64,000 nt of DNA from an uncultured Schlesneria sp. Lineage in GTDB: Bacteria; Planctomycetota; Planctomycetia; Planctomycetales; Planctomycetaceae. Position numbers and translations under genes: made by a program. Every line of letters begins with the position of its first letter. Position 1 is the stretch's first letter. The notes beneath the pieces are model-generated. The model searched no databases. It saw only the letters and a program-made list of their open reading frames with translations, and had not been told where the DNA came from. The stretch is from positions 62,001 through 126,000 of the forward strand of contig CAIQIR010000057.1 in the NCBI GenBank assembly GCA_903871875.1. The letters are read 5' to 3'. This document shows positions 17,213 to 25,585 of this stretch, one piece after another.

Positions 17213-17311
17213 GTGCCACTGGTTCTCCGAAGCAGTGGCTTCCTCTTTCAGTATCGAATATCCTCTTTCAGTATCGAATAGAAGAGCACTGCTTCAGAGA
17301 AGCAGTGGCAC
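17213..17311. repeat. REPIN-like double hairpin
   Basis: Two 25-bp arms, each itself a hairpin (CACTGCTTC / GAAGCAGTG type), in inverted orientation at 17213-17237 and 17287-17311, with 23 of 25 bases matching. The 49-base spacer holds a perfect 20-bp tandem duplication (17241-17260 and 17261-17280). It lies downstream of the mnmE stop codon. A second copy is at 49264-49357. Confidence 0.75.
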
Positions 17312-17388
17312 ATTTTCCCACACGCTCTTCAACAAATTCTTCCCCGCATTGACCGTCATCCGACATTTCTCGTCGTCCACCAATGCGG

Positions 17389-18816
17389 TCATTTGCCGAT
17401 ACAGAATTTACTGAAGATGCGATCGAGAATGTCGTCGGTGTAGATCACTCCCAGAATCACTCCGAAGTGATCCAGCGCATCGCGCAAATCCACGGCGATC
17501 AGTTCATCACCGACCTCGCGCACGTTGGCCGATGCGATGGCCCGTCCGAGCGAGGCTTCAATCGATTCGAGCGTCTCGCGACAGCGTGCGGCGGTGATCC
17601 CCAGCCACTGTCCCGATCCTGATTGCTCGGTGCCCAGACGACTTCGTAGCAAGTCTCGTAATTCGGACAAGCCCCGGTCGGTCACGACACTGATGGCGAG
17701 CGAATCAAGCCCGCCAGACGACGGCAGAGGGTTCGCCGGGGAATCGGGATCAGCTGAAGAGGGCCGCACAGCCAAATCGACTTTTGTCAGCAAGCGGATC
17801 GTCGCCGGCGACTGACGCTGGGCTTCGTCAAACAGTTGATCGTCGAACTGTCGCTCGGCCTGATCCCGGTCGGCGGACGAACACCAGACCAGCAGATTCG
17901 ATTGTTTTAGTTGAGCGATCCGCTGGTCCTGCGCCTCGGCCTCGATCCCGCTGCTTCCTTCCTCCCAGCCGGCCGTGTCGATCAGGTCGAACGACAAATT
18001 GCCCCACGTGATGCGACGGATCAAAAAATCGCGCGTCGTTCCTCGCTCGGACGAGACCAATGCCGAATGTGCTTCGGCCAGTCGATTGAACAGCGTGCTC
18101 TTTCCCGCGTTCGGCAGACCGGCTAGCACCACCTTCAGGCGGACAGCCGATTGCATTCGGTCGCTCGCCTGCTGCAGCAACTCTTCCACAAAATCACGGG
18201 CGGCCACCAACCGATCGACCACTTCGCGGCGGCTGACAAATTCGATGTCTTCGTCCACAAAATCGAGGCCCGCTTCCAAGTCGGCTAATAACTCGAGCAA
18301 GTCGCGACGCAGCTCGCTCAATCGTCCGGAAATCCCACCGGCCAATTGCGCCAGTGCCGTCTGCAATTCGGCGGGATTCTGGGCGTCGATGACACCCAGC
18401 ACCGCTTCGGCCTGTAACAGATCCAGCTTGCCCGCCAGGAAGGCGCGCAATGTAAATTCCCCCGGTCGAGCGGGCCGCGCCCCCCGTCGGTACGCTTCGC
18501 CCAGTACCAGTTCCAACAGACAGGGCGAACCAGGCAAATGCAGTTCCACCAGCGGCTGACCGGTGTAGCTGCGCCGGTTCGGCCAATACATGACCTCCAC
18601 CGGACAAATCATCGGCCTCGACGCGTCACCCAGATCCAGCTTGCCCGCATGCGAGCGGGCCGTTTTCGCGGTGATCCAACCCTCGGGGTCGTCGGGCGTG
18701 AACCAACCGGCCAGAACCTGCTGCACTCCCGCCCCGGAAATTCGCACGATCCCGCGCAGCGACCCACCGGCTGGCGACGCCAAAGCCGCAATCGGTTGAT
18801 CGACGTTCAGATCCAT
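17389..18816 (-). CDS. mnmE: tRNA modification GTPase MnmE
   Basis: A 475-residue enzyme that works with MnmG to place the aminomethyl-type modification on U34 of certain tRNAs, binding a folate cofactor through its N-terminal domain. Landmarks: opening ASPAGGSLRGIVRISG, PGEFTLRAFLAGKLDL, G1 GLPNAGKST (near residue 230), G2 region RGTTRD, G3 DTAGW, G4-like TKVD, and the C-terminal CIGK whose cysteine is essential in the family. Length is normal. The first ATG is used. mnmG is not adjacent. zwf lies upstream in the same direction with 245 bp between, so they are probably separate transcripts. Confidence 0.96.
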   Translation of the reverse strand: MDLNVDQPIAALASPAGGSLRGIVRISGAGVQQVLAGWFTPDDPEGWITAKTARSHAGKLDLGDASRPMICPVEVMYWPNRRSYTGQPLVELHLPGSPCLLELVLGEAYRRGARPARPGEFTLRAFLAGKLDLLQAEAVLGVIDAQNPAELQTALAQLAGGISGRLSELRRDLLELLADLEAGLDFVDEDIEFVSRREVVDRLVAARDFVEELLQQASDRMQSAVRLKVVLAGLPNAGKSTLFNRLAEAHSALVSSERGTTRDFLIRRITWGNLSFDLIDTAGWEEGSSGIEAEAQDQRIAQLKQSNLLVWCSSADRDQAERQFDDQLFDEAQRQSPATIRLLTKVDLAVRPSSADPDSPANPLPSSGGLDSLAISVVTDRGLSELRDLLRSRLGTEQSGSGQWLGITAARCRETLESIEASLGRAIASANVREVGDELIAVDLRDALDHFGVILGVIYTDDILDRIFSKFCIGK

Positions 18817-19061
18817 GTTTCGACCTACGCCGTTGACGTTTTCAGCTCACGGCACAACAAGACTCTTCCGACGCCGCCGATGAACAGCGTGACACAGCAA
18901 TCGCCATAGGGCAATTCACTGGGGCACTCTCGATGACGGCTTGCCCCTCGTCGATCGACCCGCACCGAGTTCGCTCCGCCATGCCCGGATCGGTTTAGGG
19001 ACCATCTTCGTCCGATCCGTATGCGGCGTGGGGAGAACTCGTTTGCCGTGATCGCCGACGA

Positions 19062-20639
19062 TCACTGCGTCGGTGATCGCCAACTGCGCCCGTCGTTTTG
19101 CAACAGTTCGTCCGCAGCCCGCGGCCCCCAGGTTCCACAACGATAAGGTTCCGGCATCGTCTTATGTCGGTTCCAGTAGTCCAGAATCGGCGTGACGAAT
19201 TGCCAGGCCGCTTCCAGTTCGTCGCTGCGCATAAACAGCGTGGAATCACCGCGCAAGACATCCAGCAGCAGACGTTCGTAGGCTTCGGGCAGCGGCTGGG
19301 TAAACGTCTTGTAATTGAAGTCCATCGTCACCGGATGGATCTGGTATTGCATCCCCGGCCGCTTGGTCGAGAACGACAGCTTGATCGATTCGCTGGGCTG
19401 AATGCGGAAGACCAGCTTGTTGGGCTGGGCTCCGACCAGGGCACAGATATCGCCGTCGCATTCGACGGTGTTGAACAGATTCAGCGGCGGCAGTTTGAAT
19501 TGAATCGCGATTTCCGACACGCGTGAGGGCAGTCGTTTACCGGTTCGCAAGTAGAAGGGCACACCGGCCCAGCGCCAGTTATCGACCTGAACCTTCATCG
19601 CCACGAACGTCTCGGTCCTGGAATCGGCGGGAATCCGGTCTTCGTTCAGATAGCTGACGGCGGGTTGCCCATCAACAACACCGGCCGAATACTGTCCTGG
19701 CACCACCCACTTCGTAATGTCGCCCTTGTTGCCGTTGCTAAGTGCCTTCAATACTTTGAGCTTCTCGTCATGCAGATCGCGGGCATGAAACAGCGCGGGT
19801 GGCTCCATGGCAATCAGGCAAAGCAATTGCAAGACGTGGTTTTGCAGCACGTCGCGCAAGGCGCCCGAGTTGTCGTAGTAACCACCTCGACCGCGTTCCA
19901 GCCCCTGCGATTCGGACACGGTGATTTGCACATGGTCGACATGATTGCGATTCAGCAGCGGTTCGAAGATCGAATTGCCGAACCGGAACAGCAGAATATT
20001 CTGGACGGTTTCTTTGCCCAGATAATGGTCGATCCGGTAGATCTGCTCTTCGCGCAGCAGCCGCCGCAAATTGCCGCTCAGTTCCTGGGCCGATGCCAGA
20101 TCGTGACCGAACGGTTTTTCAAAGACGACTCGCAGCCATTCCGTACCGTCACGATCGGGGATCATCCGCGCAAAGCCCAGATGTTCGACGGCGGGCAGGA
20201 ACAGGTCGGGCGATGTCGCCATGTAGATGATGCGATTGCGACCGGTGCCCTGTTGATTCTCAATCGCCTCCAGTTCAGCCCGGAACTGGGGGTAGCCGTC
20301 GGGCGTGGCGATATCGAGTTGCCGGTAGAACAACCGCTCGGCGAACTTGGCCCACTGTTCGGGCGAGACCGATCCGTCGCGGACGCTGCCATTGACCGCT
20401 TCATAAATCTCGGCACGAAAACGTTCGTCGGATTTTCCTCGCCGAGCGACGCCGATGATCGGCGCGTGATCGGACAGATAGCCGTCTTTCCACAAATCGA
20501 ACAGAGCCGGCAGCAGCTTGCGCGCGGTCAGATCGCCCGACGCCCCGAAAATGATGATGCTGGCGGTCACGGGGTCTGGGCGAACCTGAGAACCATCCGA
20601 TTCCTGTGAAGCGGCTGGGGATTGAGCGGTCGTTGACAT
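19062..20639 (-). CDS. zwf: Glucose-6-phosphate 1-dehydrogenase
   Basis: A 525-residue enzyme oxidising glucose 6-phosphate to 6-phosphogluconolactone with reduction of NAD(P), the entry step of the oxidative pentose phosphate pathway. IFGASGDLTARKLLPALF is the nucleotide-binding motif, and YRIDHYLGKETVQN contains the active-site lysine and substrate-binding residues. The N-terminus carries about 30 extra polar residues before the Rossmann fold. ATG 20639 is used because AAGGAAG lies 7 bases upstream; an in-frame extension to 20663 is less likely. No pgl or gnd gene is next to it. Confidence 0.96.
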   Translation of the reverse strand: MSTTAQSPAASQESDGSQVRPDPVTASIIIFGASGDLTARKLLPALFDLWKDGYLSDHAPIIGVARRGKSDERFRAEIYEAVNGSVRDGSVSPEQWAKFAERLFYRQLDIATPDGYPQFRAELEAIENQQGTGRNRIIYMATSPDLFLPAVEHLGFARMIPDRDGTEWLRVVFEKPFGHDLASAQELSGNLRRLLREEQIYRIDHYLGKETVQNILLFRFGNSIFEPLLNRNHVDHVQITVSESQGLERGRGGYYDNSGALRDVLQNHVLQLLCLIAMEPPALFHARDLHDEKLKVLKALSNGNKGDITKWVVPGQYSAGVVDGQPAVSYLNEDRIPADSRTETFVAMKVQVDNWRWAGVPFYLRTGKRLPSRVSEIAIQFKLPPLNLFNTVECDGDICALVGAQPNKLVFRIQPSESIKLSFSTKRPGMQYQIHPVTMDFNYKTFTQPLPEAYERLLLDVLRGDSTLFMRSDELEAAWQFVTPILDYWNRHKTMPEPYRCGTWGPRAADELLQNDGRSWRSPTQ

Positions 20640-21298
20640 CAGGTCTTCCTTAACTGAGAACAAACAGTTCCAACTGGGGCCGGCGAAACGCCCGCCAAGT
20701 CAATCTTGGTATCGGATTGGGCCAAGCCAAAGTTCCATCATAGAAAGAGGAATTCAGGAGCTTTTGATCGCAATCAGTCATCTTGATTTCAGAATCCTGG
20801 CAGCCCTTGGGCAAACCCGGTAGAGATTTGACCAAACCACTCGATCGTCGATCAATCGTATGGCCGCCATGTCATACAAAATCGACTCGACGTTGTCTTG
20901 CCCGACGACTTTCGAAATTCGAGATCCCGGCATTTCGGATGGACGAACCGCAGCTCGCCCTGTTCGGCGAGGCTCGCGGTATTGGGGAATCATATCGGCA
21001 ATCGACGATCCCTTTCTTGCGTTCGGAAGGGACGACGACGATGATGCCGCGGCCCTGAATTGATCACGTGGTGCGTCGGCACAGAAGATCAGTCTGACGC
21101 CGTTTTGGCGAACGACTCCGCAACCGCCGTGAGGCTCGGACTGGTGATCAAAATCATCCCGCATCGCGAAACCCTGACAGATCCCAATCATGATGCGGGA
21201 CGGTCTGATCAATCGATGAATCGATCGGCAACGGCAATTTCAACGCTCATGGAACATGCGATCACGAATCGGCCCACAAACTTCGCAGGATCAATTTT
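20640..21298. other. Intergenic region without a supported gene
   Basis: About 660 bases between divergent genes zwf and the AAA+ ATPase. Open frames on both strands (such as 20778-21212) have poor composition, including a run of serines from a simple ACG-type repeat near 21030. No RNA gene or promoter could be assigned with confidence. Confidence 0.45.
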
Positions 21299-22780
21299 AT
21301 GGAATGGCGCGGCCCCGCCTGGTTGATATTTGTGCTCGTTGGTTTTGTCACCGTTCTCGTGGAATTGGGAACGGGTTACCCAGCTCCTTTGATTATGTTC
21401 TCTGCGGGCTGCTTTATTTTCGTCGGTATCGTCTTCGCGGTGACGGATGCCTCCGTCCGAGGCATCAGACGACACGCGAAACGTCATTTCCGAGCAGGGT
21501 GGCACAAGCTGATTGAAGTGACCAAACCCCTTCCCGAACGCGACTGGTTCAACATCGATCAGGCGCTGTGGGCCCTCAACGGTGAACAAGGAATGCCCCA
21601 ACCCTTCGGAATTCCGATCGCGACCAACGTCGCTCTCGATGAGGGTGACGACGAAATCGATTCACCGCACCTGCCGACGACTTTCCAGACGTCGCTGGCC
21701 GATTTAATTCGCTCGAATGCCAGTCGGCAGTCGCTGCAATACCTGACGTTGGCAGCCAAAGGAGATCGCCCCTTTCGAATTGCGACGAACGCGATGTTTC
21801 TGCTGCGAACAACGGGCGAGCGAGCCGAGGCCTTTGCCGCAAGTTTAAGAAATGGTCGTCTGGCGATCGCTGCAAAAACAGAGGACGCGGCTTACCGCGC
21901 CATTCAGTTTATTGAACTGCGATCCCAACAGAACAGCGTGTACCGCGGACATATGCTGCGGTGCAAAACCGCTCGCAAGCGGGGATTTCGGATTGAATTT
22001 GTCGACACTCCCGCCATCGCTCGCGAACAGTTAATCTTGCCACCGCAAACGTTGGAAGTCCTGGAACGAAACGTGTTGCAGGTCATCCAGCAATCACCAG
22101 AGTTACGTCGTTCGCGACGAAATCTGCAGCACGGAGTCCTGCTCTATGGGCCGCCAGGCACCGGAAAATCACTCGCCATCCGTTACCTGATCACCGCCAG
22201 TAAGCCGACGACCGTCATCACCGTGACCGGTCGACAGTTGCGTCTGATTCGCGAATCGTGCCAATTGGCCCGCCTGCTGGCCCCTAGCCTGGTGGTGCTG
22301 GAAGACATCGATCTGGTGGCGACCGATCGAGCCCAAAGCCGCCGAACGATGTTGCTGCATGACTTACTCGATGAAATGGACGTGACATCGACCGAATTGC
22401 CCATCGTCTTCCTGATGACCACAAATCGTCCGGAAGTCATCGAACAGGCCTTGTCGCTTCGACCCGGACGGATCAATCAGGCAATCCATTTTCCGTTGCC
22501 CGACGACGAATGCCGCCTGCGCCTGCTGCAACATTTCTTTCAGGGAGTTGATGCCACCGCAGTGGATTGGACCGCCATGGTGACCCGATCAAGCGGTGCG
22601 AGTGCCGCATTCATTGAAGAATGGGTCCGTCGATCGACGCTGTTCGCCATCGGCCGCCAGACAGCAGGCCCGAAAGAGGTCCGCATCACGATGGAGGATG
22701 TGGATGCCGCGATCCACGAAATTGTCGAATTGGGCGGAACCCTGACACGTAAGTTGCTGGGGCATTCCAACGAGAAATAA
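21299..22780 (+). CDS. Membrane-anchored AAA+ ATPase, Bcs1-like in layout
   Basis: A 493-residue protein. Two N-terminal membrane helices (about residues 8-24 and 30-48) are followed by a middle domain of roughly 180 residues with no recognised family. The AAA module then has Walker A YGPPGTGKS (near 285), Walker B LVVLEDIDLV, sensor-1 MTTNRPE, and the arginine-bearing RPGRINQAIHFPLPD. Order and spacing resemble Bcs1-type ATPases, which thread or assemble membrane proteins, but the middle domain does not clearly match. AGGA at 21284 lies about 10 bases before the ATG. There is no obvious operon partner; the next gene is convergent. Confidence 0.82.
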   Translation: MEWRGPAWLIFVLVGFVTVLVELGTGYPAPLIMFSAGCFIFVGIVFAVTDASVRGIRRHAKRHFRAGWHKLIEVTKPLPERDWFNIDQALWALNGEQGMPQPFGIPIATNVALDEGDDEIDSPHLPTTFQTSLADLIRSNASRQSLQYLTLAAKGDRPFRIATNAMFLLRTTGERAEAFAASLRNGRLAIAAKTEDAAYRAIQFIELRSQQNSVYRGHMLRCKTARKRGFRIEFVDTPAIAREQLILPPQTLEVLERNVLQVIQQSPELRRSRRNLQHGVLLYGPPGTGKSLAIRYLITASKPTTVITVTGRQLRLIRESCQLARLLAPSLVVLEDIDLVATDRAQSRRTMLLHDLLDEMDVTSTELPIVFLMTTNRPEVIEQALSLRPGRINQAIHFPLPDDECRLRLLQHFFQGVDATAVDWTAMVTRSSGASAAFIEEWVRRSTLFAIGRQTAGPKEVRITMEDVDAAIHEIVELGGTLTRKLLGHSNEK

Positions 22781-22877
22781 GCGGCCGGACAATCAGGGCC
22801 GGGGACCGATTAACGGACTTCGACCGTCCGCGGCGATGAATGATGTCGACGACCGTCGATGTGGCAGCCAGCCGACT

Positions 22878-23531
22878 TTAGCGCTGCTTCAGCCCGCGCG
22901 CTTCGCGGGGGATGCCGGCCGTCACGCAGCGCTCGGCCGACAGTTTTCCTCGCGACCACAGCGTACGTTCGACCATGACTCGCAGCAGGACTTCCAACTT
23001 CGCCTGGGCCTCGGGACTTTCCAGTTGGCCGATCGCGCGGGCGATCGCTTCCAGCGTACAGACCCCCGATTCGTGACGCTGCACCCGCAGGTGATATTCG
23101 GTGGGTGGGCCTGCAGGCAGTCGGACATGCGGAATGCCGATCAAAGCCGGTTCGCGGCGAACGAACTTGTGAGTTTGCCTCCAATTCGCGTCGGGGACAA
23201 TCAACGTCACGGGACTCGACAGACGCGAGACGAATTCGGCGTTCAGCTCGGCGGCATTCGGACTGGGATACAGCAACAGCGATTGCCGCCCCGTCTCGTT
23301 CAAGTCGGCGGATGACAACCGTTCGTCCTTGCGACCGTGAACTCGAATTTCACTATTCGTCAACGACCGATGCGCCAGTTTCGCCGTATTGGTCGTTAAC
23401 ACTTGCTCGAAACAGTGCATCAGAATGACCACGCGGGTCTGGAGTTCGATCCGGGGGATCATCGCACAGAAGCACAGCGGCTTGCGGATCTCACAGCCGG
23501 GACAGCGGTGGTCGGACAACAAATACCGCAT
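22878..23531 (-). CDS. DTW-domain tRNA-uridine aminocarboxypropyltransferase
   Basis: A 217-residue protein of the TapT/DTWD family, which adds a 3-amino-3-carboxypropyl group to uridine in tRNA (acp3U) using S-adenosylmethionine. The N-terminal zinc-type cluster CPGCEIRKPLCFC and the central PDANWRQTHK (equivalent of the DxTW signature) identify it. IPHVRLPAGPPTEYHLR and GVCTLEAIARAI match the SAM-pocket region. The ATG at 23531 (MRYLLSDHRCPGC) is chosen over a longer frame to 23624, because the family starts just before the cysteine cluster and GGAG lies close upstream. Confidence 0.85.
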   Translation of the reverse strand: MRYLLSDHRCPGCEIRKPLCFCAMIPRIELQTRVVILMHCFEQVLTTNTAKLAHRSLTNSEIRVHGRKDERLSSADLNETGRQSLLLYPSPNAAELNAEFVSRLSSPVTLIVPDANWRQTHKFVRREPALIGIPHVRLPAGPPTEYHLRVQRHESGVCTLEAIARAIGQLESPEAQAKLEVLLRVMVERTLWSRGKLSAERCVTAGIPREARGLKQR

Positions 23532-23669
23532 GAGACTCCGAGACGAACCGGCCGGGTTCGCAGTGAAAAGAGCGGGGATCGCAGCCAGGAAACACCAGGC
23601 GGCCATAGCCCCCAGATGATACACCGCCGATCCTCGTCTTCGCGTTCTTTTTTTGCAATCGTCGACCGA

Positions 23670-25100
23670 CTACGCCGCGCGACGGATGGTTTTGATTTCT
23701 CGCAGATCAACCATGTCGTGAATGTTGCCGCGGACCGGCTGAGATTGAAACTGTCCGTCCTGTCGATCGATCTTCATCATGATGCTGGTGGTCGGTCCCA
23801 GCATCGTGGAGATCACTTTGCCACTCACTTCCGAGTTAGGCACCGAAGTCAGTTTGAACTGTTGCAATAACGTGGGCAACGTCGTCTTGAGGATCAGCAT
23901 CGCGAGCGAGGCACCCAGGCACATGCGCGGCCCCGCGCCAAAGGGCAGATACTGATAGGGCGAGGGATTGATACGCCGCCAGCGTTCCGGCAGGAAGGCA
24001 TCGGGATCGGGATACAGGCTGGGCATGTGATGCGTAATGAATTGACTGAACACAATGCCGGATCCCGGTGCCAGTTTGAAGGGCCCCAGTTCCACGGGCA
24101 TCGCCGTGATGCGTTGTGAATAAGAGGATGCGGGCAGGATCCGCATACTTTCTTTGATCGCGCATTCGGTGTAAGACAATCGCTCGACTTGTTCCAACGA
24201 AGGAAAACCACCGTCCAGATGCGTCGACAGTTCCTCATGAACCTGACTCATCACACTCGGATGCTCGGCCAGCAAAAAGAGCGTCCAGGCGAGTGAATGT
24301 GCCGTCGTGAGATGGGCGGCCGCGAACATCAACGCCGCCTGCCCCACCAGTTCTTCTTCCGAGATACTGCCTTCGCCGTCGTGAGCATTGATCAGAATCG
24401 AAAGTGCGTCTTTGCCGGTCGAATTGGCCTTACGCATGCGGATCATGTTCAGGATCTCGCCCTCGAGATCATTGGCATAAGCCAGCAAGTCACCGTAGCG
24501 ATTGGCGATCGAAGTATCCGCGACGAAGGCGCCCATCCCCAGTTCGTGATTGAGATGAACCCAATGATCGATCATGTGACCGATTTTGTAGGCCACTTCG
24601 GGTTGGTCGATGCCAAACAGGATCGAACTGGTCAGCCGCAACATGAAGTCGGTCATGTCACGAGCGATGTCTCGTTCGGTACCGGGGACCCAGCTGGCCA
24701 CCAGGGACTCGACTTCCAACCGGATCGTGGGCAGATAGTCCAGGATCGCCTTCTTCATGAAGGCATCCATGACCAGCCGACGGTTTCGTTTGTGCTGGTC
24801 GCCGTTCATGCTCAGCAAACCCGAACTGAGTTTTCGCTGGGACGAATTGCGACTGCCACGAATGGCGAAGAACCGCGAATGAAACGCGCTGCTGTCGCTC
24901 AACACCTGGTGGTTGTATTCCTGGCCGAACACGAAATAAATTCGCTGGCCTTCTTCTTCCATCGCACACACATTGCCGTGCCGTGCATGAAGTTTTCTGA
25001 GGCAGGCAATGGGATCGTCAGGAAAATCCAGCAATCGCCCATGAGTGATCGGTAGCAGATCGTCCGAATCACGGACGAGCGAGAGTTGCGAGGGAATCAT
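23670..25100 (-). CDS. Cytochrome P450
   Basis: A 476-residue heme monooxygenase-type protein. The heme loop FGAGPRMCLGA supplies the cysteine ligand, the K-helix is IKESMRILP (ExxR), and PERWRR is the conserved PERF-type motif. The I-helix reads LMFAAAHLTTAHSLAW: the alanine-glycine and acidic residues of the usual AGxET/DT are replaced by Ala and Leu, though the threonines remain. Loss of the acid may alter proton delivery to bound oxygen. No membrane anchor or fused reductase is present, so it depends on separate redox partners. ATG 25100 follows AAGGTGG by about ten bases. Substrate unknown. Confidence 0.93.
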   Translation of the reverse strand: MIPSQLSLVRDSDDLLPITHGRLLDFPDDPIACLRKLHARHGNVCAMEEEGQRIYFVFGQEYNHQVLSDSSAFHSRFFAIRGSRNSSQRKLSSGLLSMNGDQHKRNRRLVMDAFMKKAILDYLPTIRLEVESLVASWVPGTERDIARDMTDFMLRLTSSILFGIDQPEVAYKIGHMIDHWVHLNHELGMGAFVADTSIANRYGDLLAYANDLEGEILNMIRMRKANSTGKDALSILINAHDGEGSISEEELVGQAALMFAAAHLTTAHSLAWTLFLLAEHPSVMSQVHEELSTHLDGGFPSLEQVERLSYTECAIKESMRILPASSYSQRITAMPVELGPFKLAPGSGIVFSQFITHHMPSLYPDPDAFLPERWRRINPSPYQYLPFGAGPRMCLGASLAMLILKTTLPTLLQQFKLTSVPNSEVSGKVISTMLGPTTSIMMKIDRQDGQFQSQPVRGNIHDMVDLREIKTIRRAA

Positions 25101-25585
25101 GCGAGTTGTCCACCTTGACGTCGATACGACCACATCTTGCGATCGAAACTGCGAGCGCGTCTTCTAGCAACTTTGACAATTGACCACTAGAGAAACCAGA
25201 AAATATTGAAAGCTACGGACTCCCAGCCGTCCCCGGTCCGTTTTTCGAAGCGACTTCCTGCGAAAAAGGCTGAATCCATCCCTTTGTCCACATTTCGGAG
25301 ATAGTTTGGAACACAGGTTGCTGCTTTTGGTCGATGAAATAGGTAAGCTGCTAAAACGACCCTCACCTGGGGGCGGCAATCCCGCTAATTTTCTGACTCG
25401 ATTTGCCCAAGGATTGGTTTTTCGCACTGTGGTGGTTCGAGTACGAGCGGCAAAATCTGCCTCGTTCGGACAGGTCGCATGTCGGTGTGACATGACAACC
25501 CATTTTACAGAGCAATCGCTGCTGACCGGTTTCTGAAAACGTGACTGAGTCGTCGTGTTAAGACGTCGTTCAGGAGATCCCTCCC
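25101..25585. other. Intergenic region between divergent genes
   Basis: About 485 bases upstream of both the P450 and the secreted protein gene, expected to hold their promoters. No strong consensus promoter, RNA gene or repeat was found by eye. Minus-strand frames entering from the neighbouring gene are antisense artefacts. Confidence 0.45.

Noticed and set aside
19665-20609. 314-residue plus-strand open frame
   Set aside because: Antisense to zwf, whose motifs are unambiguous.
20778-21212. 144-residue minus-strand open frame upstream of zwf
   Set aside because: No recognisable motif, contains a poly-Ser run from simple sequence, and lacks a convincing ribosome site.
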